26,769 nucleotides of DNA from Bacillota bacterium (GTDB lineage: Bacteria; Bacillota; Dehalobacteriia; UBA4068), in assembly GCA_030528765.1 (NCBI GenBank), contig JAUMYD010000005.1, forward strand, positions 1-26,769, given 5' to 3'. Positions 1-7,039 of the stretch are shown piece after piece (position 1 is the first letter of the stretch; every line of letters begins with the position of its first letter). The notes under the pieces are model-generated. The model saw only the letters and a list, made by a program, of their open reading frames with translations. It was not told the DNA's origin and did not search any database. Position numbers and translations under genes: made by a program.

Positions 1-363
1 ATGCACCAGCTCAGCCCGGCACATTTCCCGTGCCAGCTCCTCCAGGCTGTGCTTTTGCAGGGAAAAGTTTTCCGGCGCGTAGCTGGGCATCTTATCCTTC
101 CAGCTGCTAACGTGCAGCCTTTTGTAGAGTACTTCCTCAAAGGGCAGGGGCTGAAAGCATTTTCTTTGGCTGGATAGGCAGGCTTCGGGCAGCTTCAGCA
201 GCAGCTGCCCCACCAGGAGCCGCATGCAGAAATGATAGGCTGTGGTTCCGAAGCTGATGGCCAGGCTCAGGAAGATATCTCCTCGGAAATGCAGGTGGAG
301 GAAGGCAAACAAAAGCGCGGGCAGGCTTGCGCAGAGTGCCATGCATTTCATCATCTTCGCCAT
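1..363 (-). CDS. partial small membrane protein, resembling the CrtO-type acyltransferase family
   Basis: The reading frame starts at ATG 363 and runs off the left edge, giving 121 codons with no stop. AAAGAGGG at 371-378 sits 7 nt before the ATG and supports this start. The first 60 residues are hydrophobic and suggest two membrane segments (about 7-23 and 28-55). After them comes a soluble stretch with VSSWKDKMPSYAPENFS (about residues 85-101) and, near the break, EMCRAELVH. A Trp-Lys-Asp-Lys-(Leu/Met)-Pro element followed by a Cys-Arg-Ala-Glu-Leu-x-His element is, from memory, characteristic of the small membrane proteins annotated as glycosyl-4,4'-diaponeurosporenoate acyltransferase (CrtO-like). 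I cannot run a profile search and no carotenoid genes are visible, so the enzyme name is tentative. That it is a real membrane protein gene is fairly secure. Confidence 0.6.
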   Translation of the reverse strand, partial: MAKMMKCMALCASLPALLFAFLHLHFRGDIFLSLAISFGTTAYHFCMRLLVGQLLLKLPEACLSSQRKCFQPLPFEEVLYKRLHVSSWKDKMPSYAPENFSLQKHSLEELAREMCRAELVH

Positions 364-404
364 GAACAACCCTCTTTTCTTTAGGATCTTGCTGCTTCTT
401 TCGT

Positions 405-410
405 ATTTTA
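405..410 (-). promoter_or_regulatory. putative -10 of the partial membrane protein gene
   Basis: Read on the minus strand this is TAAAAT preceded by TGC, an extended -10 pattern (TGnTAAAAT), about 40 nt before the ATG at 363. No good -35 hexamer is visible 16-18 nt upstream. Confidence 0.35.
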
Positions 411-489
411 GCATAAAAAGCGGCTCTTGCTGCGAAATTTTCATGAAAAAAAGAAAAGCAGGGAAAAGCCCCGGCGGCAAAAAGCAGGA

Positions 490-523
490 GATCCTCCGTA
501 TGCATTTTCTCATACGGAGGATC
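490..523. terminator. 13-bp perfect hairpin, possible terminator
   Basis: GATCCTCCGTATG (490-502) and CATACGGAGGATC (511-523) are perfect inverted repeats around an 8-nt loop. On the plus strand the stem is followed by a T-rich but interrupted tract (TTTGTTCGCATTTT). On the minus strand a T5 lies about 8 nt after the stem. It sits upstream of the minus-strand gene that starts at 363, so it may insulate that promoter from clpX readthrough. Confidence 0.45.
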
Positions 524-989
524 TTTGTTCGCATTTTATGGGTAGCCGAAGCCCCCTGCTGCTGAAGCAAATTTGCCCGCTCTGCCCAGAAAAGTGAAGC
601 ATGGTATGTAAGCCGCTTCTGTTTTCGTATTCTGCATAAAGCCTCAGCGAGAGCCAGTTCGGATCCACGGCTTCGCTTTCTGCCCGCCCATGTCGCAACA
701 GCCGGCGGGCTGCTCCGTACGGCTGAAATCGTTCTTGCGCAGAAGGCTGCGGCGATCAAAAATCCCGCTGCGTTTTTTATCGTAATTTTCCGGGAACAGA
801 ATGAAATCGCTGGAGATGATTGTTTTTGTTCCGCTGCGGAAAAGCGATTTTCAAGAAGAAGAGTTTCGCCTCCTATGGCCTCTTCCCCTGTCCCACCATC
901 GATCACCGCAGGAGCCGCTTCATTTTTGCATCCGCTAAGCCCGAAGAGCATCGTGCTGCAGGGCCGCATCCTGCGCCGGAAAAAATTTT
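524..989. other. gene-free region between clpX terminator and partial membrane gene
   Basis: I see no convincing gene here. Short open frames exist on both strands but lack ribosome binding sites and recognisable protein composition. There is an imperfect hairpin at 793-832 (GGAACA/TGTTCC ends), and a GC-rich stem near 748-776 followed by T6, which could be a weak plus-strand terminator. I looked for tmRNA, RNase P RNA and SRP RNA signatures and found none. Confidence 0.4.
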
Positions 990-1049
990 GCAGGGCACTT
1001 TCTCTGCGGATCCTTCCTTTTGGGAGGATCTGCTTCGAAAATGCCCTGC
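978..1049 (-). terminator. intrinsic terminator of clpX
   Basis: GCAGGGCA (990-997) pairs with TGCCCTGC (1042-1049), and an inner stem pairs 1006-1017 with 1023-1033. On the minus strand the stem is followed by AAAATTTTTTCC (989 down to 978). It lies 27 nt after the clpX stop. Confidence 0.75.
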
Positions 1050-1075
1050 TTTTATCAAAAATTAAGCAGTGCTCC

Positions 1076-2350
1076 TCAGGATACCGCGCCGGGGGGGATC
1101 ATGTTTTGCCGCTTAGGAAGCAAAAGCGGCGCTTCCCGCTCTGTAACGCTGGCTTCCGTGATGATGCACTTGCTGACATCCTCCCGGGAGGGCATCTCAA
1201 ACATTACATCCAGCAGCAGGCTCTCCATGATGGCCCGCAGGCCTCTGGCGCCGGTTTTGCGGGCCAGGGCCTCCTGGGCGATGGCGCGAACAGCTTCATC
1301 TGTGATTTCCAACTCTGCCCCATCCATCCGGAAAAGCTTGGAATACTGCTTGACCAAGGCGTTTCTGGGCTCCGTCAGGACCCGGATCAGGGCATCCTCA
1401 TCCAGAGCTTCCAGGGTAACGATGATGGGCAGGCGGCCGACAAATTCCGGGATCAGGCCGAATTTCAGCAGATCTTCCGGCAGTACGCTTTTCAGCAGAT
1501 CTGCACTTTGGTTATCCACCTTGCTGCGCAGCTCCGAGCCGAAGCCCATGATGTTTCGGCCCTGGCGGTTGGCAATGATATTTTCGATGCCTCCGAAGGC
1601 GCCGCCGCAGATGAAAAGAATATTGGTGGTATCGATCTGGATAAATTCCTGATGGGGGTGCTTCCGCCCGCCCTGAGGGGGAACGGAGGCCACAGTGCCT
1701 TCCAGGATCTTCAGCAGAGTCTGCTGCACGCCTTCCCCGGAAACATCCCGGGTGATGCTGGGGTTTTCGGATTTTCTGGCGATCTTATCGATCTCATCGA
1801 TATAGATGATGCCCCGCTGCGCCTGTTCGATATCCCAATCAGCAGCCTGGATCAGCTTGAGCAGAATGTTCTCCACATCCTCGCCCACATAGCCTGCTTC
1901 TGTCAGGGAAGTGGCATCTGCCACAGCAAAGGGGACCTGCAGGATGCGGGCCAGCGTTTCGGCCAGCAGGGTTTTCCCGCAGCCCGTGGGGCCAAGCATC
2001 ACGATATTGCTTTTTTGCAGCTCCACCTCATCATCTGTCGGGGTATCCTGATTCATGATGCGTTTATAATGATTGTAAACAGCAACGGAAAGATTCTTTT
2101 TTGCCTGCTCCTGGCCGATCACGTACTGATCCAGAACAGCCTTGATCTCCAGGGGCTTGGGCAACTCCAGAGCAGGGGAAAGCTCCTCTGTCATAGCAAG
2201 TTCCTCATCGCTGATGATCTCGGTGCAGAGCTCGACGCATTCATTGCAGATGTAGGCGCCGGGCCCGGCTATGAGCTTATGGACCTGTTCCTGGGTTTTT
2301 CCACAGAAAGAGCAGCGGGGGCTGCTCTTTTCTTCATTTCCTTTGGTCAT
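1076..2350 (-). CDS. clpX: ClpX, ATP-binding subunit of the ClpXP protease
   Basis: This is an AAA+ unfoldase that recognises tagged or damaged proteins, unfolds them with ATP and feeds them into ClpP in the cytoplasm. At 424 residues it has normal family length. The N-terminal zinc-binding domain shows Cys13, Cys16, Cys35 and Cys38. Walker A is GPTGCGKT at 120-127, the pore loop GYVGED is at 153-158, and Walker B IIYIDEID is at 181-188. The later segment SENPSITRDVSGEGVQQTLL contains the conserved ClpX-specific GEGVQQ. GGGAGGT lies just before the ATG. It is 42 nt downstream of clpP on the same strand, the usual order in Firmicutes, and is closed by its own terminator. Confidence 0.97.
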   Translation of the reverse strand: MTKGNEEKSSPRCSFCGKTQEQVHKLIAGPGAYICNECVELCTEIISDEELAMTEELSPALELPKPLEIKAVLDQYVIGQEQAKKNLSVAVYNHYKRIMNQDTPTDDEVELQKSNIVMLGPTGCGKTLLAETLARILQVPFAVADATSLTEAGYVGEDVENILLKLIQAADWDIEQAQRGIIYIDEIDKIARKSENPSITRDVSGEGVQQTLLKILEGTVASVPPQGGRKHPHQEFIQIDTTNILFICGGAFGGIENIIANRQGRNIMGFGSELRSKVDNQSADLLKSVLPEDLLKFGLIPEFVGRLPIIVTLEALDEDALIRVLTEPRNALVKQYSKLFRMDGAELEITDEAVRAIAQEALARKTGARGLRAIMESLLLDVMFEMPSREDVSKCIITEASVTEREAPLLLPKRQNMIPPGAVS

Positions 2351-2392
2351 AATACCTCCCTTATTCTTGGTCGGAAAAGGCTGCTCTGCAGC

Positions 2393-2989
2393 TTATTTGC
2401 TTTTTTTGTTCCGGGAGATCACATCATCCACCAGGCCGTAGGCCCGGGCTTCCTCTGCGCTCATGAAATAATCCCGGTCAGTATCCTGATCGATGCGTTC
2501 CAGAGGCTGGCCGGTGCGCTCGGAAAGGATGCGGTTCAGCTTTTCTCTGGTTTTCAGAATATGCTTGGCATGGATCTCGATATCAGAAGCCTGCCCATGG
2601 GTACCGCCCAGAGGCTGATGGATCATGATCTCACTGTTGGGCAGGGCAAAGCGCTTTCCCTTTTCCCCGGCTGCCAGCAGAAAGGCACCCATGCTGGCGG
2701 CCATGCCCACGCAGATGGTGGAAACGTCGCAGCAGAGATACTGCATGGTATCATAGATGGCCATGCCGGCGCTGACAGAGCCGCCGGGGCTATTGATATA
2801 CAGGCGAATGTCCTTGTCCGGATCCTCTGCTTCCAGGAAAAGCAGCTGTGCGATGATCAGATCTGCCACCTGGTCATTGATCTCCCCGCCCAGGAAGATC
2901 ACCCGATCTTTGAGAAGGCGGGAGTAGATATCGTAGGAGCGCTCACCGCGATTGGTCTGCTCCACGACCATGGGAACCAAAATGCTCAT
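2393..2989 (-). CDS. clpP: ClpP, ATP-dependent Clp protease proteolytic subunit
   Basis: This is a serine peptidase that forms the double-heptamer chamber degrading substrates delivered by ClpX (or ClpC/ClpA). The protein is 198 residues, the usual size. The catalytic triad is visible: Ser99 in GMAASMGAFL, His124 in MIHQPLGG and Asp173 in DRDYFMSA. The oxyanion-loop sequence NSPGGSVSAG is at 66-75. GGAGGT sits 7 nt upstream of ATG 2989. clpP lies between tig and clpX in one minus-strand block, but two hairpins in the 126-nt gap to tig suggest that it may be transcribed or tuned separately. Confidence 0.97.
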   Translation of the reverse strand: MSILVPMVVEQTNRGERSYDIYSRLLKDRVIFLGGEINDQVADLIIAQLLFLEAEDPDKDIRLYINSPGGSVSAGMAIYDTMQYLCCDVSTICVGMAASMGAFLLAAGEKGKRFALPNSEIMIHQPLGGTHGQASDIEIHAKHILKTREKLNRILSERTGQPLERIDQDTDRDYFMSAEEARAYGLVDDVISRNKKSK

Positions 2990-3008
2990 TTATTTACCTC
3001 CTTCTGCT

Positions 3009-3073
3009 GTTCCGCCTTTGCGGAACATTTTCATAAGGGGCCTTACGAGCAGGACCAGCTGTCGTAAAGCCCC
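3009..3073 (-). promoter_or_regulatory. two hairpins between tig and clpP
   Basis: The distal hairpin pairs 3037-3048 with 3062-3073 (GGGGC, one mismatch, then TTACGA/TCGTAA). The proximal hairpin is GTTCCGC/GCGGAAC at 3009-3026, seven bp with a 4-nt loop, and lies directly before the clpP ribosome binding site. Neither is followed by a strong U-tract in the direction of transcription. They may attenuate readthrough, act as a processing site or protect the clpP mRNA 5' end. Confidence 0.45.
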
Positions 3074-3115
3074 CATATGGTTGTATATCACAATACGGTC
3101 TTGCTTATACGCAAT

Positions 3116-4543
3116 TTATTCCGCCTCTTTGACCTCAGCTTCGACGATTTCGCCTGCTTCGGGGCTATCATCTTCCATAGCCTCTGCTTCGGCGGCCTGC
3201 GCTGCGGCACGGGCCTGGGCTTCCTGCATCAGGGCTTCCCGATCCACGATTTTATCGCTGATCTTTGCTTCCGTGAAGATCAGCTCAGCAGCCTTCTGCA
3301 TCTTGACGCTTTCCTTGATGTCCTCCATGCGGTTGTTCTGGGACATGATCTCTCTGATCTTTTCAACGGGCTGCCAATAGGTCTGGGAGAGTATCTGCAG
3401 CTGTTCTTCGATATCCTCTTCCGTGACCTGGATCGCTTCGGCCTTGGCGATCTCTTCCAGCATCAGGTCGCGTTTGACGATCATGATGGCCTGTTCGCGG
3501 TAATTTTCCCGCAGCTGCTCCATGGAATTGCCGGTGTATTCGATGAACTGATCTATGCTCAGACCCTGCTGTGCCAGCTGAGAAGCCATCTGGTTGATCT
3601 GCTCATCGATCTGCTGTTCGATCATGACGGGGGGCAGATCCACTTCCACATTGTCCACCGCAGCCAGGATGGCGTTGCTGCGTGCCTGGTCATCAGCCAT
3701 ACGGCCGCTTTCTTCCGTCAGGCGTGCGCGAATCTCTTCCCGCAGCTGTTCCATGTTCTCAGCGGTCTCACTGACTTCCTGAACGAATTTTTCATCCAGC
3801 TCAGGCAGTTCATATTTGCGGACTTCATGTACCTTGACCTTAAAGACCACCGGCTGACCGGCCAGGGATTTTTCCTGGTAATCTTCGGGGAAGGTGACAT
3901 TTACATCCAGCTCATCGCCGGCCTTGCTGCCCAGCAGCTGATCTTCAAAACCGGGGATAAAGGAATTGCTGCCCAGCTCCAGCGGATATTTTTCTGCTTC
4001 TCCACCGGGGAAGGCTTCAGTGCCCTTAAAGCCCTTGAAATCGATATTGACAACATCGCCCAGGGCTGCGGCTTCTTCACTGATTACGCTGCGGCGCATA
4101 CGCTTGCGCTGCTGTTCCAGGTCGCGGTCGATATCGCCATCTACCACTTCCACGATATTGCGGGTGATTTCCAGCCCTTTATATTCGCCCAGCTTCAGCT
4201 CAGGCTTCACGGTGATGGTGAATTTGAAGATCATGGGCTGATCAGCTTCCATCTGCACCACTTCCGCATCGGGGCGGGCAACCGGCTCCAGGCCGGTCTC
4301 TGCCAGGCCCTGTGCATAGGCTTTCGGCAGCAGATCATCGGCAGCCTCCTCCAGAATGGCGGGCAGGCCCAGGTAATTCTCCAGCATGCTGCGGGGGGCT
4401 TTGCCTTTGCGGAAGCCGGGGATATTGACCTTTTCCGCCAGACGCTTGCAGGCGAATTTGATCGGCATTTCCAGTTCTTCCACGGGGATCTCGGCCTGCA
4501 TGACCTTTTGATATTTTTCTCCGTCGCTTACCTGAAATTTCAT
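3116..4543 (-). CDS. tig: trigger factor, ribosome-associated chaperone and prolyl isomerase
   Basis: Trigger factor binds the ribosome exit tunnel and folds nascent chains. The protein is 475 residues from ATG 4543. That start is chosen because GGAGGAG lies 8 nt upstream and the protein then begins MKFQVSDGEKYQKV, as the family does; the 37 codons that remain open further upstream look non-coding. The ribosome-docking signature GFRKGKAP is at residues 43-50. The middle FKBP-like region includes the segment FPEDYQEKSLAGQPVVFKVK, and the helical C-terminal chaperone arms follow. The end is an unusually long Ala/Glu-rich acidic tail (about the last 40 residues). Synteny with clpP and clpX is the standard Gram-positive arrangement. 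Confidence 0.97.
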   Translation of the reverse strand: MKFQVSDGEKYQKVMQAEIPVEELEMPIKFACKRLAEKVNIPGFRKGKAPRSMLENYLGLPAILEEAADDLLPKAYAQGLAETGLEPVARPDAEVVQMEADQPMIFKFTITVKPELKLGEYKGLEITRNIVEVVDGDIDRDLEQQRKRMRRSVISEEAAALGDVVNIDFKGFKGTEAFPGGEAEKYPLELGSNSFIPGFEDQLLGSKAGDELDVNVTFPEDYQEKSLAGQPVVFKVKVHEVRKYELPELDEKFVQEVSETAENMEQLREEIRARLTEESGRMADDQARSNAILAAVDNVEVDLPPVMIEQQIDEQINQMASQLAQQGLSIDQFIEYTGNSMEQLRENYREQAIMIVKRDLMLEEIAKAEAIQVTEEDIEEQLQILSQTYWQPVEKIREIMSQNNRMEDIKESVKMQKAAELIFTEAKISDKIVDREALMQEAQARAAAQAAEAEAMEDDSPEAGEIVEAEVKEAE

Positions 4544-4569
4544 GAAAAACGCTCCTCCTAAACAATCAA

Positions 4570-4599
4570 TATATAATTTAAAACGTAGATGTGCGTGAA
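4570..4599 (-). promoter_or_regulatory. possible tig promoter
   Basis: The minus strand shows TTCACG (4599-4594), an 18-nt spacer and TATATA (4575-4570), about 27 nt before the tig start. Both hexamers are imperfect. The surrounding 4560-4690 is distinctly AT-rich. Confidence 0.35.
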
Positions 4600-4786
4600 C
4601 GAATTTGGCACAGCAATGTTTTGCACCGCAATAAAGGGTACAAGGTTCGGACATAACAAATTCTATAAGAAACAGCTTATTCCTGCAAGCATTTTATGTG
4701 GAAGTTTGCAAAAAAACTTCTGAATTCTTCCACCTTTTTCCCTTTTCACCGAAAAGCCCCTGCCTGCGGGAAATTCCGGGCGGCTG

Positions 4787-4815
4787 TTTGCAAATATGCA
4801 GTAATGTGATATACT
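4787..4815 (+). promoter_or_regulatory. promoter of the flavodoxin-fold reductase gene
   Basis: TTTGCA (4787-4792), a 17-nt spacer and TATACT (4810-4815). The predicted start of transcription is near 4822, leaving a leader of about 125 nt before the ATG at 4949. Confidence 0.55.
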
Positions 4816-4835
4816 AAAGAAAAGCAGGAGCAGCA

Positions 4836-4912
4836 GCCTTTCCTCCTGCTTCTGCAGAAGGAAAGGCCCGCTGGAAAGCCCATGCCCCGGGGCGGGCTCT
4901 TTCGGCTTTTTT
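4836..4912 (+). promoter_or_regulatory. leader with two consecutive, slightly overlapping hairpins and a U-run
   Basis: Hairpin 1 pairs GCCTTTCCT (4836-4844) with AGGAAAGGC (4859-4867). Hairpin 2 pairs GCCCGC (4866-4871) with GCGGGC (4892-4897) and encloses a second option (AGCCC 4877-4881 with GGGCT 4894-4898 around the palindrome GCCCCGGGGC). T6 follows at 4907-4912. The two stems share bases 4866-4867, so they compete at the junction. This resembles an attenuator upstream of the reductase gene, but I recognise no known riboswitch class. Confidence 0.4.
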
Positions 4913-4948
4913 GCCCCTGCCGGGTGGATGAAAAAGGAGGATTTTTTG

Positions 4949-5485
4949 ATGAAGGTTCTGGTTCTGAACGGCAGCCCCAGGAAAAAGGGGAACAGTATGC
5001 TGCTGGCAGAGGCCTTTTGCCGGGGTGCGGAGGAGCTTGGCCATGAGCTGCTTTATTTCGATGTGGCGCAGATGGATATTCACAGCTGTATCGCCTGTGA
5101 TGTCTGCCGCAGGGAAGGGAGCTGCTTCCGCCGGGATGCTATGCAGGAGATCTACCCCCATCTGGTAGATGCTGATGCCATCGTGCTGGCTACGCCGCTT
5201 TACTATTTCGGAATAAGCTCTCAGCTGAAGCGGGCGATCGACCGCTTTTACGGGGTGAACACCGCAATGCGGGAGCACCCAAAGAAAGCCTTTCTGCTTG
5301 CATCCTGTGGGGATCCGGAGCCCGAAACCATGGATGCCCTGCTGGCTCACTACCATGCACTCTGTGCCTATTGCCACTGGGAGGATCAGGGGCAGGTGCT
5401 GGCTGTCGGCTTCTACGGTGCCGGGGCGGTGGCAGAGCATCCCTGCCTGGAGGAGGCATATGCCTTAGGCAAAAAGTTGCTTTAG
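4949..5485 (+). CDS. flavodoxin-fold NAD(P)H-dependent FMN reductase
   Basis: The protein is 178 residues. The start at 4949 is chosen over the in-frame ATG at 4928 because AAGGAGG (4934-4940) precedes it by 8 nt and the protein then opens MKVLVLNGSPRKKGNS. That opening is the beta-strand and phosphate-binding loop of the NADPH-dependent FMN reductase / iron-sulfur flavoprotein superfamily. A CIACDVCRREGSC segment (residues about 49-61) carries closely spaced cysteines as in ISF-like members, which may bind an Fe-S cluster or be redox active. ATPLYYFGISSQLKRAIDR is the usual FMN-contact region. The substrate is unknown. A LysR regulator gene follows 52 nt downstream on the same strand. Confidence 0.85.
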   Translation: MKVLVLNGSPRKKGNSMLLAEAFCRGAEELGHELLYFDVAQMDIHSCIACDVCRREGSCFRRDAMQEIYPHLVDADAIVLATPLYYFGISSQLKRAIDRFYGVNTAMREHPKKAFLLASCGDPEPETMDALLAHYHALCAYCHWEDQGQVLAVGFYGAGAVAEHPCLEEAYALGKKLL

Positions 5486-5493
5486 CTGAGCTG

Positions 5494-5525
5494 TTTTTCG
5501 AAGCGGAAACTCTTTTTTCGAAGCG
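5494..5525. repeat. direct repeat TTTTTCGAAGCG x2, candidate operator
   Basis: TTTTTCGAAGCG occurs at 5494-5505 and again at 5514-5525, exactly 20 bp apart, i.e. about two helical turns. Each copy has a palindromic TTCGAA core. The pair fills the gap between the reductase stop and the LysR ATG, so a LysR-type autoregulatory role is possible. Confidence 0.5.
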
Positions 5526-5537
5526 AGGATTTCATTT

Positions 5538-6491
5538 ATGAATCTACAGCAATTGCGTTATGTGATCGAGGTGGAGCGGACCGGTTCGATCACGCAGGCT
5601 GCGGAAAACCTTTTTATGGGGCAGCCCAATCTCAGCAAAGCCATTCGTGAGCTGGAGCGGGAGATCGGCATGGATATTTTCCACCGTTCCTCCCGGGGGA
5701 TCGATCTGACTGAAAAGGGTCGGATATTCCTTAGCCATGCAAAAAATGTGCTTTCCCAGATCCAGCTCATGCAGGACCTGGGAAAAACCGAGGATCAGGA
5801 GAACCTGCGCTTCTCTCTTTCTGCGCCCCGCTGCTGCTATATTGCTTACGCCTGCGCGGCCTGGTTCTCCTCTTTGGACGAAGATCCCCAGCTGGAACTG
5901 CGCTTCCGGGAAACAGATGCAGCCGGTGCCGCCAATGACCTGCTGGAGGGGCGTTTCAGTCTGGGCGTACTGCGCTACCCCAGCTGGCAGGAGCCCTATA
6001 CCCAGCTCTGGATGCAGGAAAAGGGCCTGTCTTCCCAGCTGATCTGGGAGTTTGACCATGTTCTTCTGCTGCACAGGGATCATCCCCTGGCCGGGGAACG
6101 CAGCATTGATCCGGCACAGCTGAGCGAATATCGGGAGATCCTTTATGGGGACCGCAGCTCCCCCTTTGGGCCGGCCATGCCGGCAGATGCCTCCGTTTCG
6201 GAGCTGGAACATCTTTCCGCCGAGCACCACCGCCCGCTGTTGCTTTATGATCGGGGCAGCCTCTTTCAGACCCTGGCAGAGGACAGGAGGAGCTTTATGT
6301 GGATCTCTCCTTCCCCTGCAGAATTACTGGAGCCTTTGGGCCTGGTGCAGCGCCCCTGCTCGCACCGGCTTCCTTTCTACCGGGATGTTCTGGCGTATGA
6401 CATGAATCGTTTTCTGAGTGCCCTGGAAAAAGATTTTTTGAACCAGCTGCAGCATTCTGTTCATCTGGCGCAGGCTGCGATCTTGCGTTGA
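5538..6491 (+). CDS. LysR-family transcriptional regulator
   Basis: The protein is 317 residues. The N-terminal winged helix-turn-helix is at residues 1-60 (MNLQQLRYVIEVERTGSIT, then AAENLFMGQPNLSKAIRELE), followed by the linker helix and a periplasmic-binding-like effector domain from about 90. The effector domain is typical in outline (GRFSLGVLRY; EFDHVLLLHRDHPLAG), but the ligand cannot be read from sequence. The ribosome binding site is weak (GCGAGG) and overlaps the second copy of the direct repeat at 5514-5525, so binding of a regulator there could also affect translation initiation or elongation of transcription. It lies just downstream of the flavodoxin-fold reductase, its most plausible target. 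Confidence 0.92.
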   Translation: MNLQQLRYVIEVERTGSITQAAENLFMGQPNLSKAIRELEREIGMDIFHRSSRGIDLTEKGRIFLSHAKNVLSQIQLMQDLGKTEDQENLRFSLSAPRCCYIAYACAAWFSSLDEDPQLELRFRETDAAGAANDLLEGRFSLGVLRYPSWQEPYTQLWMQEKGLSSQLIWEFDHVLLLHRDHPLAGERSIDPAQLSEYREILYGDRSSPFGPAMPADASVSELEHLSAEHHRPLLLYDRGSLFQTLAEDRRSFMWISPSPAELLEPLGLVQRPCSHRLPFYRDVLAYDMNRFLSALEKDFLNQLQHSVHLAQAAILR

Positions 6492-6582
6492 AAGCATAGT
6501 AATTTTCTTGGAATTTTCCGAAAATGGGAAAACAGGAAGATAGTTTATCCCTTGTTTTTTTGCTAGATGAATTATTTTTATG

Positions 6583-6612
6583 TTGCATATAAATAAATTA
6601 TGTTTATATATT
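6583..6612 (+). promoter_or_regulatory. possible promoter for a small RNA
   Basis: TTGCAT (6583-6588) is followed by TATATA (6605-6610, spacer 16) or TATATT (6607-6612, spacer 18). It lies about 90 nt after the LysR stop, with no downstream gene before a strong terminator. Confidence 0.35.
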
Positions 6613-6764
6613 TTCTGCAAAAAAACAAAAGCTTCTCTGCTTGTTTTCGAGTTTGCTTGGCATATGCCAGGATTTTGCACTGAAATCATAGGAATTTGCT
6701 TGGATTTCCATGAAAAAAAGATAAACTAGGCCTCCGTTGTTCTTCGGAACAGCGGAGGTTTTTT
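6613..6764 (+). ncRNA. candidate small RNA of about 150 nt
   Basis: This stretch runs from the predicted promoter above to a strong intrinsic terminator and holds no open frame with a ribosome binding site. Apart from the terminator stem I see only weak internal pairing, such as the palindrome around GGCATATGCC (6659-6668). It could instead simply be the 3' untranslated region of the LysR gene. No known RNA family was recognised. Confidence 0.3.
6731..6764 (+). terminator. strong intrinsic terminator
   Basis: CCTCCG-T-TGTTC (6731-6742) pairs with GAACA-G-CGGAGG (6747-6758) around a TTCG tetraloop, followed by T6 (6759-6764). Confidence 0.85.
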
Positions 6765-6916
6765 CTGCGCGATTTTTTAGCTGCTTTAGCAAAAAAATAA
6801 ATAAATTAGCCGGAGTAACCCGCTTTTTTCCGAAATATTTTTTGAAAACAGGCATAAAATACATAAAATTTTTCATGCTGGAAAATCATTGTTTTTTCTG
6901 CTAATTATATAAGGAA

Positions 6917-6957
6917 GCGTATCGCATACGAATATTTATATATCGATATGCCGATAT
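6917..6957. promoter_or_regulatory. two inverted repeats upstream of rex, candidate operators
   Basis: CGTAT-CGC-ATACG lies at 6918-6930 or within one base. ATATCG (6940-6945) and CGATAT (6952-6957) form an 18-bp dyad with a 6-bp centre. Both lie 30-70 bp upstream of the rex -10. The 18-bp size resembles a Rex operator but the sequence does not match the familiar TTGTGA/TTGTTA half-sites, so which protein binds is unknown. The rest of 6765-7039 is AT-rich with no gene. Confidence 0.35.
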
Positions 6958-6986
6958 TTATATTACCTGTTTTCCTGCCGGGGGTA

Positions 6987-6992
6987 TATAAT
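6987..6992 (+). promoter_or_regulatory. probable -10 of the rex-hyd operon
   Basis: TATAAT occurs about 50 nt before the rex ATG. The best -35 candidate is poor (TTACCT at 6963-6968, spacer 18), which would fit an activated or tightly regulated promoter. Confidence 0.45.
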
Positions 6993-7039
6993 TTTAAATG
7001 TGCGATGTTTTTTACTTTTGAAGGACAAGGAGCGGTTTT

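Noticed and set aside
875..3067. 730-codon open frame on the plus strand opposite clpX and clpP
   Set aside because: It is antisense to two unmistakable genes, has no ribosome binding site and has composition typical of a codon-bias shadow.
3077..4561. 494-codon open frame opposite tig
   Set aside because: Shadow of the trigger factor gene; Phe/His/Leu-rich product without family features.
4544..4654. Upstream extension of tig by 37 codons
   Set aside because: The sequence is AT-rich promoter-like DNA, and the GGAGGAG site marks ATG 4543.
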